A DNA stretch of 64,000 nucleotides, taken from Capitella teleta (Eukaryota; Annelida; Polychaeta; Capitellidae). Every line of letters begins with the position of its first letter. Within the stretch, counting starts at the first letter, position 1. The stretch covers positions 79,831-143,830 of the forward strand of contig KB298735.1 in assembly GCA_000328365.1 (NCBI GenBank), written 5' to 3'. The notes below the pieces were generated by a model. That model was not told the origin of the DNA. It saw nothing but the letters and a program-made list of their open reading frames with translations, and searched no databases. Position numbers and translations under genes: made by a program. Below are positions 1-10,951 of the stretch, piece by piece.

Positions 1-841
1 GAATCTTGGACACTAATCTCACCATGGAGCGACAAATAAATTCGATCGTCAAATCGGCTCATTTCCGCCTCAGATACGCCAGCACATCAACCAAGCTGTT
101 TTTGATCACCGCAGGGTCACCAAAATCCACTGCTGTACGCTAGTATAGTGCACCCTCGATAATAATTTTGACCAACTTGCAGCTACTCTTTATTTTCGTG
201 GTAGATCAATGTAGTTTTTCAACATGAAGCCCACATTTGTGTAATACATATTTGATATGAGTGCTGAACTTCGGATGAGTTTCTTGAGTGATTAAATGAT
301 TTATGACCTAATGAATCCAAGTGATGCCTATTGAGGTATCACCCTTTATTGGTGTAATAATAAATCGGCGATAAGAAAGCTCACACTCAATTATCATAAA
401 GATAGTTTCCTGGTACCAGTCCATTCCAATCGATGTAGGCTTTCTTAGTCATTCTGATGACGAATATGTAAAACACTTACAGTCAGAATAGGATGGCACT
501 CCGCTCAATCATCTCAAATAATTACTTTTTGCTCATCAAGAAGCAAGTCCTCAGAATTTGAAGAAGTTTCTCTGATTGCTTGATGAATGAGCCGCTCGAC
601 GAAGGAAAATTTAAAAATGGGTCACCAAAGGTTGCATTCTCTGAAATAGACATTCGGATCAAAAATATGCTCTTTCTCTCTCGTAAAACATGACATTGAT
701 CTTTGCATGTCTGAATAATGTTTTGACGTGATAGCAGTGACAATCTAATGAAGGAAAAGATCTTGTCAGCGTGGACTTTCCTTGTCAGCGTGAACGGGAT
801 GTTCCTTGTGAATATCGTCTACAAGGGACATCACATTGGCC
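1..841. other. Intergenic stretch, no gene seen
   Basis: I see no convincing coding region. The open frames are short and match nothing I know. The only local structure is a short tandem pair of 16-bp units at 761-776 and 780-795, sharing CTTGTCAGCGTG. The right edge is the first copy of the target-site duplication of a SINE fragment. Confidence 0.6.
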
Positions 842-853
842 CCTAATAAGAAT

Positions 854-897
854 GTGAGTGAGTGTGTGATTGGGGTTTTACGGCTCCACCCAACCCG
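854..897 (-). mobile_element. SINE 3'-tail fragment, 44 bp, with target-site duplication
   Basis: The 44 bases match, on the minus strand, the last 40-45 bases of the SINE at 13694-14004: the GGAGCCGTAAAACCCC block and the ACTC-type tail. The 12-bp sequence CCTAATAAGAAT lies immediately on both sides (842-853 and 898-909), as expected of a target-site duplication. This is therefore best read as a complete insertion that was severely 5'-truncated during reverse transcription. It is not a decayed longer copy. Confidence 0.75.
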
Positions 898-1240
898 CCT
901 AATAAGAATATACTTGGTGTGAGTACCACGTGCAGTCCGTCGCTGGGGTCCATTATCACAGGTCGGGTGTTGAGTGCGCTTCTGGCTTCTGTCCTTCTCG
1001 ATTCTTCCATCGATTTCATTTCCAGGTACTGCTTGTCTCGTGACCTTTTTGGTCTTCCTGCACAGGTTTCAATTCCAATCTCTTTTCCAGTGCATTTTGC
1101 TGGATACCTTTTTTTTTCTCGAATGACCGAACAAGGGTTTTACCTCAGATTGGATGCAGGGAATCAGTCTGTTCTCAAAAATCGTTACTGCAGTCAATAG
1201 CACTTTGTTTTGGTCCCTGTCGATTAATTGATCGAATTTT

Positions 1241-1244
<4 letters not shown>

Positions 1245-1281
<37 letters not shown>
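1245..1281 (+). repeat. Poly(A) tract of about 37 bases
   Basis: An uninterrupted run of A. No retroposed body or LINE 3' end is recognisable upstream (910-1244), so it is listed as simple sequence only. Confidence 0.9.
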
Positions 1282-1282
<1 letters not shown>

Positions 1283-1913
1283 AACAAGAACAGGTCGATG
1301 CCCGAAACTACTCACGATGATGATATTACATTTTAGCATGCACAGATCCCTTTAGAGACAAAAATCACCCTGGCATATCAAACCGCTTTAGCCTTTGAGT
1401 GCAAATAAGCGACATTCTAAATAAAAAGTTTTATGCAATGAAGCTACGTAATCCATCACTGATGTCAAACAAACGCAATATCCAGAGAAATTATTCGGTG
1501 GACATATCCTTCATTTATCATCAAATCATCAATATACATCAGCAAAGGAAAATATCGCATCAGTATTCCGATCAAGGTAAGCTAAACGAATTTCTTAGAA
1601 AGTGTTTCACAGAAACAACATGTAGCATATAAAGTAAGTCCAATAACTGATGAACAGATTGCTGTAATAATTTCTGAGAATTTATCGCCTTTCTAGATGA
1701 GCTAATAATGAAGTATATTGTGCCGGGATGAAAATGTACATACATGTAGATATCTACTCAAAGAGAAATATGTCTGAAAACTTTGTGTCGATGTTTTTCG
1801 GCTAAAGTGTTTCATCGAGTATTTATACATAATTCATGTCTAATAGCGCAATGTCCATCAAAATGCTCGAAGTCGCTGCCATAAATCATGAATATTTATA
1901 TCATTTGTTATAA

Positions 1914-2035
1914 GGTTCCCATTTTGAATCCCGACCTAAGAGACTGTACGTTGGAATATAGTCACCAAGGGGAATTGAATCCCTTACCTTTGGATTGAAG
2001 TTCAACACTTTACCACTGAGCCAAACAGCTAACGC
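1914..2035 (-). mobile_element. tRNA-derived SINE-like fragment
   Basis: On the minus strand an A-box-like TGGCTCAGTGG is followed about 45 bases later by a B-box-like GGATTCAATTCC. This is the spacing of an internal Pol III promoter. The sequence between them does not fold into a clean cloverleaf, and a body of about 40 bases follows. It is most likely the head of a SINE of a different family from that at 13.7 kb. I found no target-site duplication. Confidence 0.5.
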
Positions 2036-3897
2036 TAATAGGATTATGCAATCGCACTTTAGTGAATGAATCTTCGAATGGGCAGCATTAGAAAGATAAC
2101 ATGACTTCATTGACTGGGTTTCAAATGACTATCATCTCCTAATTCGTTTTTATTCATCATACTATCTCTGTATTCACTCAAGGGTCAGTTTAGGTGAGCA
2201 TTTCATATCGTTTCATTCATTTGTTCCGTCGGTCTATTGCGAGGGACTTGGGATAGATGTGTCATAAGCTTGTTGGAACACAACATTTGCTCAGAATCAT
2301 TAGTGCAAATCTCCCCCTCCAAAGGTGAAAATCAATGACGCTTCTGTATTTGTGCGACGGCGTCTTTAGTGACAAAGCAACGCTCCTAAAATGTTCCGAA
2401 TCATTAGGAGATAAAGTATGGATTGGTTGCATGTAATGCTTGGATAAATATAGCATGTAGGATCAAAGGTCGCCATTATCAAAGAAGGTATCATAGCAAA
2501 CTTCTTCCTGTTAATCACCAAGAATCAGAACCATCCAATCTAAACAGAAACGCCGTAGTATAGATTATACCACTCATTGCGTTCGCCAGCCAATCAGCCT
2601 CGTGCATGTGAGTGACTAAACCGGGCATAACAAACGATGAAATGAATACATTGACAACTCCGGGGAGTCATAACGTCTACGCTGATTGCTCGTTATGACT
2701 ATTCCACGCCGGGTTTGTGCGCAGAAATAGTATAGACACGTACGACTGGCTTATCTTCATTACATGGTTTCGATTAGATCACAGGGTAATTTTCGCGGTA
2801 TAATCCGGTTAAATCACTCAGGAGTTGAGGTTTATGCTGTGTTCTAGAACTGACCTCGTGATTCTGCAGCCGATATAACATTATTCGGCTTTGCCTCCAT
2901 TGGTTATCTTGCTCCATAATCGCTCAGCCATTTTATATCCGCGCGTAAACCTCGTTCTCCACGTGACGTATTCCTTAGATAATGAATCGTACGAACGATT
3001 ACAGCAGAGGGGATAGGTTCTCTGAAATCGGAGATTGTTCAAAGCACCAATTATTCCACGCCATGCGACCATGTTAACACGTGTTTCTGTTTCAGCAACC
3101 AAACATCGTCATTAGATTGAATTATGAAACCAGTAATCACGAGGAAGCTCAACTCGGATATCAATTACGTGACATATATAGTATCACAGAAGGAATTTTG
3201 CTTTGACGTGAATTGTTTGCATGAGCTATAGTTATTTTTATTGATCTTATGAATTAGTATGAATCAAAAGAAAATCGAGGTCATATATTTATTATGGTGT
3301 GTGAGGGAGCGGAAATTATCACATCATAGTTATTAACTCCCTTTAGATGAATTTCAATGCACATAATTATTCACCTCAATACAATAGCTTCAACGTGTTG
3401 TACGTCCATGACCTCGAGAGGGAATTCACCCCACAGCCGGTAACTTGATTGGGGGATGAAATCAATGCCCGAATTCCACACGCGATCCCCAGCAGTGTGG
3501 CCACCGGTTGAATCCTCGTCCATTTCAGCAACATCAAAGCCTCGTATTCATCTCAATAACATTCATACTCAACGCCCGTTGCGTCCCCGCCGTCATTCGC
3601 CTTTGATTGAAACATCTCATAACACGAGAGCCATTGACCTCATCAGATTGTCATCTCGTCCGATGAAGACACCGAGGGTCAAAAAGGTGCTTCCTAGGCG
3701 ATAGCAAAATGCAGGAGCCAGTATATCAACAGGATCAAAACACTTGCTCGATACGAAATAAAATTTCCAGGACCATTGAAGTGATATCTAAACGGCAATT
3801 TCACGGATATCAGCATCTTTCGCAGCTCACACTGTCCTTGAGAAGCGTTCATCTCATCATTAGGCTCTTGTTGATGACAAACGCAGACACAACGGGT
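2036..3897. other. Intergenic stretch, no gene seen
   Basis: Short open frames on both strands have no recognisable domains. A hairpin with perfect 10-bp arms lies at 2666-2675 and 2691-2700 (15-base loop). Nothing else stands out. Confidence 0.55.
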
Positions 3898-4070
3898 CAT
3901 CAATCTCGACAAAGGCCCCTGCGGATGCGTTGATCCGATTGAAATAAATCTCATTTTCATTGCCATCCAACAGTTCAGGCCAGCAAGAATATAAAGACAT
4001 TGAACTCTCAATGCTGACAATATAACGTGATTTGTTCGGACCAAAACAGGGTCCCCCGCGATGTTATGAT
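3898..4070 (+). repeat. Dispersed repeat R1, copy 1
   Basis: This region is related to 9799-9953 in the same orientation. Both begin with CATCAATCTCG, share GATCCGAT(T/G)GAA(T)AAATCTC in the middle, and end in a 30-bp stretch that is identical except for one base and includes CCAAAACAGGGTCCCCCGCG. The centre is diverged and differs in length (173 against 155 bp). No promoter boxes, terminal inverted repeats or target-site duplications are visible, so the class is unknown. Confidence 0.65.
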
Positions 4071-4815
4071 TGGCAAGGGAGAACCTGCAATGAGATGTCA
4101 GTCCGGTGAAGGGAAGAGCACTGACGTGTAGCTGATTGATCTGCTTGTTGTGAACGTGAATAGCAAAACAAGGATCTATACTGAATCGTATTTAGAGCTG
4201 AGATGTGCGGGAATCAGAACCGACCACTACATTGTGTCTCTAAATTTAAAAGACTAAACTCAGAGCGAGAATGCAGAAGGGCACCCGTGACATTAGTTCT
4301 CCTTCTGGCTATAATTGACTTCTTGGAACAATCAGGAAATAAACACCAGAAAATGGGTGTCATTACTCCTGACCTATTATACGTCCTTCAGGATCTTGTG
4401 CATCGGTAATGTTCATTGATCGACAGTTCATTTCATTGAGGTCATTGACCTACTAACCTTCCATGTGACCCTTTTATTGGACGGCGTTGATTGCCCATAC
4501 ATGAGGATTGATCAGAGAGAAGGAAAAATGGGGCAGGAAAAAAATCTTCATTGCCGAGGAGGCTTCAAGGGACAATCAACTCGTTTGTATGTTTTTTCCC
4601 CTCTCTGGCTTAATTCGTCCTTCAGATGAGCTGATGATCAATCGATACATTTGAAATTTGTAACTGACGAACGTTTTGTTGATATGAAGATAAACATGAA
4701 GGTTTTTTGACATTAAACTGGGTGATTCAAAAGGGTCTTAATTTTAAAAATACTTGACTGGGATTTTCTCATGTGCCCAGAGACAGCTAAATGAACTGTG
4801 CACAGGATTGGTATA

Positions 4816-5507
4816 CAGAGTGGGTCAAAAGTAGTCTATCTACTCCATGTTAAAAAACTCAATGCTTTTTAATGGTGCTACGAATCACTGAGGAAGTGTT
4901 ACAAAACAGATCGCAGCGTAAAAATTACAAAAAGATAAGAAAAATAAATACTTGGTATGGCTAGTCTAACAATCATGCTGCTATTTCTATGATTTCAATT
5001 CCAATTCCATCAACATTTATGCCGATTTATCTTAATTGATAGAGTGCACTCATCATTTCGCAATATTTCTACTTTTGGGGACAAACAGGGCCCCGGACCA
5101 TGAATAAGCTTCATCGAACTCATAATTAAAGCAACGCTCTTGTACTATTTTTGTTTGAGGTGCTATTGTTGTGACCGTAGCACTAATGTTTTTTTCTCTT
5201 AAAATCAAACCAAAGCAGAGAGTTTGTATTGAAGCGCCATACAAGAGATGACATTCGATCTTTAATGCTCGTTTAGGGGCACATCTGATTTTGCTCTCTT
5301 CGCGATCACACACCACTCGCATTTAAATGTTTCTTTCTCACTCAAAATTGACCTTTTACTTGATTTATTTGCATAAATGGGCGCAGAATAACATAGTCAA
5401 TCCATACCAGGTAGTTATTCTTTGAATAATTGATACATTTTAGCGAATTTTAGATTTTTTTAATTTTAACATTGAGTAGATAGACTATGTACTTTAGGCC
5501 CACTCTG
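4816..5507 (+). mobile_element. MITE family M1, copy 1 (TA-flanked, Tc1/mariner-like ends)
   Basis: A 692-bp element with terminal inverted repeats of about 40 bp. The outer ends are CAGAGTGGG and CCCACTCTG, directly flanked by TA on both sides (4814-4815, 5508-5509). TA duplication and CAG...CTG ends are usual for the IS630/Tc1/mariner superfamily, so it is probably a non-autonomous member. The only long frame inside (5053-5322, minus, 89 codons) resembles no transposase I know. Related copies are at 25674-26062, 49527-50238 and, partly, 61594-61900. Confidence 0.85.
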
Positions 5508-5793
5508 TATAGATGCTGAAGGGTTTTAATTGCAATTGTTTGCAGAGTAAGCTATATCGATGGGCGGATCATTGCAGTGGCCTTTGTATGCAATGGCATT
5601 AAATAATTTATTCCGGCAGAAAAGGGATGATTGAGTCAATTAGACATTGCCTCAAAGGATTACACAGGATATATATTGCATAAAAAAGTGTTTCGGCTTT
5701 CCTTCGTTCACACCTTTTATGTGCTCAACGCTGACGGTGCACACTATTCCTGGAAAATCTCAACGAAATGTGATAAATTGACATGATGTAATA

Positions 5794-6375
5794 CAGGGTG
5801 TTTCATAAGTCCATTCACAGTATATGGGGATTGTTCGATATGGCTTTATGTGTTACACGATACCTATTTTCTCTGAAACCGCGATGCATATCCTAGAATA
5901 AGTATAATTTATAGGTACAGTAGCCTCTTATCCATACTAACATGTTTTATCTTTTAGCTTTCTTCTCCAAATAATGTCTACGACAAAACGTCGCTGACTC
6001 GTGACATGCTGTATTTGTCCATCGTGATCATCGAAACCACTCGTCTTCAGTTCACTCTTAGAACGCTATTTGTCACAATTAATTTAGCTTGAATAGCCAG
6101 TTAATTGAAACCAATGTTGTGGTTTGATGTCACAAGATATTCAGAACTTTTTGAAATAGTAAACATGGACGAAAGGGTGCTAAATAATTCGTTTACGAGA
6201 ACCAGCTGCATCATTGTCGGTGTTTATGCTACTCATCACCCTTCAGCATTGTTTAATGTCGTTCAATTTGATACAACCTGCATACTGAAGTGAGGAGATA
6301 TATATGGATGAACGTTTGTTAGTATGGTATGTTTTGATTATTCCGTTGGTTTAATCCATCGAGAAACGCGAACTG

Positions 6376-6410
<35 letters not shown>

Positions 6411-6716
6411 AAGAAAGATTATTCAGCATCAGCAACACGAAAAATCGTTGATGAAAAAGTCCGGATCGCTTTACAATTCACATGATAAAACTTCAAATTA
6501 TTCCACCATGCTTGATAATGGCAATTATTACACATTTGTATCACAATTGTCAAAAGATACTTACTTAAAACAATAAAGCTTTGCATCGAAGGCTCTCGTT
6601 GGCATACAGAATCCAGAATTTTCACCCTCTTTATTCCACGGAAAAAGAGGGTGAGAATACTTGACGTAACATTAAAAATTCCCCATACACTGTGAATATA
6701 CTTATGAAACACCCTG
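5794..6716 (+). mobile_element. Second TA-flanked inverted-repeat DNA element (family M2)
   Basis: A 923-bp element with terminal inverted repeats of about 37 bp that differ at only about 3 positions. The ends read CAGGGTGTTTCATAAGT inward from both sides. TA lies just outside each end (5792-5793, 6717-6718), again pointing to the Tc1/mariner superfamily. An A33 run at about 6377-6408 sits inside. The internal open frames (6105-6293 plus, 6419-6721 minus) show no DDE/D catalytic pattern, so it is probably non-autonomous. I saw no other copy in the window. Confidence 0.85.
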
Positions 6717-6718
6717 TA

Positions 6719-9700
6719 CATGTAGATTCAGTGTTTCCATGTAATTCCTGACAACGAAATGTACTTGGCACAAAATGTTCAGTCGGGAAGTTCCCCGGAA
6801 GTCATAGACTGGCTTTGGCAACCATTGAATAATCCCTTCCATATATACCATTGAAACTGTTTCGGAGAAATTGGATTGAATAATGAAATCGACAATTAAG
6901 TGAAAGGTCAACTCAGAAGTCACCTACGTCCCATAAAACAGCGCCGAGGGATTTTGTTCTTAGTTGGGTTGCTTATAGTTGATGCTTTCACAATTTGGTG
7001 TATTTTGCAAACACAAATTCTATTACTTCTTTGAATGATTGTACTGTCACGCATTTGGAGCGCATTTTATGTAAACACTGGAAATTGAGCAGAATGACAT
7101 AATGGTTTGGATCAACCAGCAAGCAACGTACATATCACTAACGCCTAGTATACTGAGCAGCTCTGTTAGATTAAAAAAAAAGAACAAACATGATAGAGGT
7201 GATAAATGCATTCGGGTCAGAGGGTGTAATCACTGTAATGCAATCATACTGGTTGTGTTTACAGCTTTGCATGGGTTGACGAGCATATAAATATAATTTA
7301 ATATCTGTCGCATACAATCTCTGGATCGGCTTCGCCTCGTGACTTAGTATTAATAGATGTTTATATTTTATGCATCGCTACGCATCCAATAATCGCCAAA
7401 AACGACACGGGAGTTTTATAATAATAATACTTATGTAAACGAGCGTGTAAATCTAAAACAACACTATAATCAGAGTTATCATATATCGTGGGAGAACGAG
7501 GATATTTTGGTGGCGAGAAATCTCTCGCCATTATCTTGTGATTTAATGATGGCGGCTATGAGTGCATGCGTCGCCAAAATACGATAACACTCTTTATAAT
7601 CTCCGATAATCTAATAACATTACACAAAATTAGGGAAATAATGCTATAATATAGTCCAAATTTCTGCCCAGTTGTACAAGTTTTAGAAGAAAATATAAAC
7701 GCCATGATAAGATTGCTGATTGGCTACGCTTTTCCATAAATCTATTTACCTGCTGCGGGTGACTGCTGCTTAATTATTATGGGGCTAATAATTATGAGCG
7801 GATATCCGATACTGACTTTCTGAATATGGTCTGTCCACAGGATATTCGACATTCGGAACCCGGAATTATATTATTTCAATGCTCAATGCTGGCTTTTCAA
7901 AACAATGTTTTCTTTTATTTTGATCAACGCTGTATATAGTTATAAATATTGTGCACACTAGCATACCGAGGAATCAAATTACACTTTTATTATTTATTGA
8001 ACCAACAAATTCTTTGAGTGTCTAGCTCTCCTATTTTCTTCTCATTGGCTGCTGTCATTATGCCCGAAATGGGGAGAATTCAGAGAGTAATAATAAAATA
8101 ATAGTAATAATAATAATTTTTACGTGGAATAGTTATGATTATGAAAGCATATTGGTCTGCAAATGCAAATAATGTATAAGACATCCAATATTCGATTTGG
8201 TATTCATGCAGACATCGGACATCCCGTCGCTTTAATATCAGCGCATCTCTCGTTCTTACCAAGAATATCTCGTGTCATAAATACTGACACCAACAAGGAG
8301 CAATTCTCCACCTTGAGCCACCTTCAATTTTTTTTGTTGTGACAGTAAATTCCCTTATAATCGGGAGCTGTCGTACTGCGCCACTCGACAGCGCCTCTAT
8401 TCCATCCATGGGTATTTCATCAACACTGGCTACGTGCATCGAGGCACATATAGGTCATGAAAGCCAATGAAAGCCTATTTGTCCCTCTTCATAACGAAAT
8501 TGAATTAGTATTTTTGCTGCTACCTTTTCTCCATGCAACACTGCCATATTTGAATGAGGATTATAGCTTCCGTGCCTCGGGTTGTCATTCCGTACTGCGT
8601 CACTGCAAGCACATCCGAAATATTCCATCTGGCAAACAGCGTGTTAAAGTGAATGGCAATTTCGCACAAATTACATCATTATTCCGTCGATTATTAAACA
8701 TCAACCACGGCTGCATGCATCATACCCTCCCCATAACGACATTGTACATATTTCATAATGTGACAAACTAAGCCGTATTTGATTAATATGTTGCTTTCCA
8801 GCCAAGCGTGCGCCTCCATAGTGAATGTGCGAGGGCAAAGATGGGTGCGCTCATTATTTCGAGTTTATCGTGGTCACATCTCAGCAATGCTTTCGCATCA
8901 CCTGGTTCGCACGCACGTGTTCCACGTGGAGTTTCTGCTTCTAAGTAGAATCTTAGACCAGCACCGGGACCGTTCAATCACAACCATGACACGCTAATGC
9001 CCCTGCCTTGCGTTACCCTGTGACTGCTCTATGCCATTCTATATGAATTCCTTGAGCAAATGAATTGCACACAAAGCTCTTATTTATCTCAATACCTTTC
9101 ATTTTCACGATTTAATGCCACTATACGCCCACGCTGTCCGCAAAATAGGAGGACGTTGACCTCAACCTTGAGGTCAAACGGTGCTTCAGGATTGGTCAAT
9201 GTACATAAGCGTAGTTCTTATGATCTACGTCGCTCAAGTCAGTTAATAAAGTTGCGAGACTACCGGAAATGATATTGCGTTCCTATCCTTATCACCAGGG
9301 CTCAAAATTCTTACTCGCCCCATTGCCACTGACTCGTCAAAGGGCCAGGGACGACTCATAAGATCCCTCATTCAACGTTTTCCGTGACCACAAAGGAGTT
9401 CAATTGCGACAGTGATGGTGATCTCAGATCTGACACACCCCGGTCCCCATCCCATGAAAAATCGCTCTGCAATCAGAGGAAGCCCCCAAATCCCCAACTT
9501 GCTCCTACTGTATAGCTATGAGCATATATTCTATTGCAGGACGTTATTGTGAGAAGAACTCGATGAATATAAATAACTAAAACCAATGAGGAACAAGGGA
9601 ACTAAATTTAGCCCTCAAAAGAGATAAAACGCAAAATTATATAGCATTGTTGTCACTTGTTTCCCTCTTAATTCAAGCCATGCCTACTAGTATCATTACA

Positions 9701-9798
9701 TATACTAATATTCGTCATGAATAATGCTTAATCCTGTTTGCACAAAGCGCTGATCTGAACATGCGGCCGTGTCGATGACATACGCAGCCAGAGCAGAG
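6719..9798. other. Intergenic stretch, no gene seen
   Basis: No domain was recognised on either strand. At 7440-7630 there are nested imperfect inverted repeats, including a GGCGAGA/TCTCGCC hairpin at 7512-7529 and outer arms sharing ATTTTGG(T)GGCGA. A short copy of the GGGCTC...ACTCGCC motif lies at 9295-9319. The rest looks like ordinary noncoding DNA. Confidence 0.55.
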
Positions 9799-9953
9799 CA
9801 TCAATCTCGGTTGAGGGTCATGATTGGTTGATCCGATGGAATAAATCTCTTTCTTATTGCTCTTCTGGAATCAACCAACAAAGGTTCCAAGACATCAACC
9901 TCTGAGTACCCGTTGTGTTCGGTCCAAAACAGGGTCCCCCGCGATGTTATGAT
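9799..9953 (+). repeat. Dispersed repeat R1, copy 2
   Basis: This is the partner of 3898-4070 in the same orientation, with near-identity over the last 30 bases and looser similarity before that. It shows no features of its own. Confidence 0.65.
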
Positions 9954-10573
9954 CCCCAATAGAAAGGGAGTCTGTGGGGTGAGGGCGGATGATACTGAGG
10001 TGCTCCTGGTTTCATATGTATCATGCTATGAACACAGATAACAACAACGTTGAATGTAACCCATACAGTAATAAGGTTTTGAATTTCAGTAATTAGCGAG
10101 CTGTTACACAAAGAGGAACCCTGGTTCACACACGTGTCCCAGAGCGGGGGTGGGGGTGGGGTCTCCGAAACCCCAATTTTCCCTTGAGTCCTAATGCCTT
10201 TCCAGCATGGAATGTTTAATTGTTGAGCTGTGCTGTGTCTCATGGCACAGTCTCGCGATTCTCGAATGTTGCACATATAACAGCACAGAATTATCCCACT
10301 GAAATATATTGTGTCAATGCAATTGAGCAAAACTGTATAAGTGCCCTTGCACGAATTGCTGTGCATTAGCCTTATTAGGGTTGTATTTCGAATGTGTGTG
10401 AAAGGATCATTTCCCTCTTGAAATCTCTCAGATTCATTACATCTTGCATTAGATGATTAACTCATTTAATCAATTAATCCGGGTATACTAGCCTCAATAA
10501 GATTATTCGATGTACACGTAACCCATGCGGCATACGTTGAAGTACACAGGAGTGCAACTGTAGACAATGCCAC
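9954..10573. other. Upstream flank of the putative GPCR promoter
   Basis: This lies between repeat R1 and the TATA box. The long minus-strand frame at 9947-10366 is interrupted by low-complexity sequence (a proline run encoded by a G-rich tract near 10145) and matches nothing known. It may hold enhancer or promoter sequence, but I recognise no specific site. Confidence 0.4.
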
Positions 10574-10574
10574 C

Positions 10575-10606
10575 ATATATAGCCGAGCTAATCGTGAGCG
10601 AATCCA
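10575..10606 (+). promoter_or_regulatory. Candidate core promoter (TATA box and initiator) for the GPCR gene
   Basis: TATATAG begins at 10575. An initiator-like CCAATCC places a +1 adenine at 10606, 31 bases downstream. That is the normal TATA-to-start spacing in animals. The sequence downstream changes abruptly to CpG-rich DNA that ends in a strong splice donor. The link to the GPCR is inferred from position and strand only. Confidence 0.45.
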
Positions 10607-10951
10607 ATCCTCGGTGATTCAATGTTTGTTGTCCCAAGAAGGCGAAGGGCCCTTCCTCTCAGTCGCTAGGGCTGTCAGCTGCAGACGCCTCTCGTCTATT
10701 GTGTTCTCTGGAGAAGCCTCCTCGAACAGCTACTGCTTCCTTTGCCGTCGCCGTCGCCGTCGCCGCAGAAGCAGCCCACGGGGGAACTACAGTTGCCTGA
10801 TCGACGGACCTGTCTTGTCACTCATCGCTTGTGCAGTGCTTCGCTCGCCCGACTGCCGTGCCTCCTTCTCCTACATAAGCCGCCCACCGTGCGTGGCACT
10901 CAACAGTCACTCGAAGCCAGAGCGCAACACTGGATATTACTTTGCTCTAAG
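10606..10951 (+). other. Candidate 5' untranslated exon of the GPCR gene
   Basis: About 346 bases of CpG-rich sequence, much richer in G and C than its surroundings, include a (CCGTCG) hexamer run near 10744-10770. It ends in CTCTAAG|GTAAGG, a near-consensus 5' splice site with the exon end at 10951. The GPCR coding exon starts with a 3' splice site that touches its ATG and therefore needs an upstream untranslated exon; this is the best candidate on the same strand. A conceptual 113-codon frame across it is probably not translated. Other upstream exons or alternative promoters are possible. Confidence 0.45.
10622..10669 (+). CDS. Possible upstream ORF (15 codons) in the 5' UTR exon
   Basis: This is the only ATG I find in the candidate exon, about 16 bases after the predicted cap site. 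It opens a 15-codon frame (MFVVPRRRRALPLSR) ending in TAG. If the exon is real, a cap-proximal upstream ORF rich in arginine would be expected to lower translation of the receptor. There is no evidence that it is translated. Confidence 0.25.
   Translation: MFVVPRRRRALPLSR

Noticed and set aside
1245-1281. Poly(A) run as the tail of a processed pseudogene or LINE
   Set aside because: No recognisable gene or LINE 3' end upstream and no flanking duplication seen.
9947-10366. 139-codon minus-strand frame
   Set aside because: Low-complexity proline run, partial overlap with repeat R1, and no known motif.
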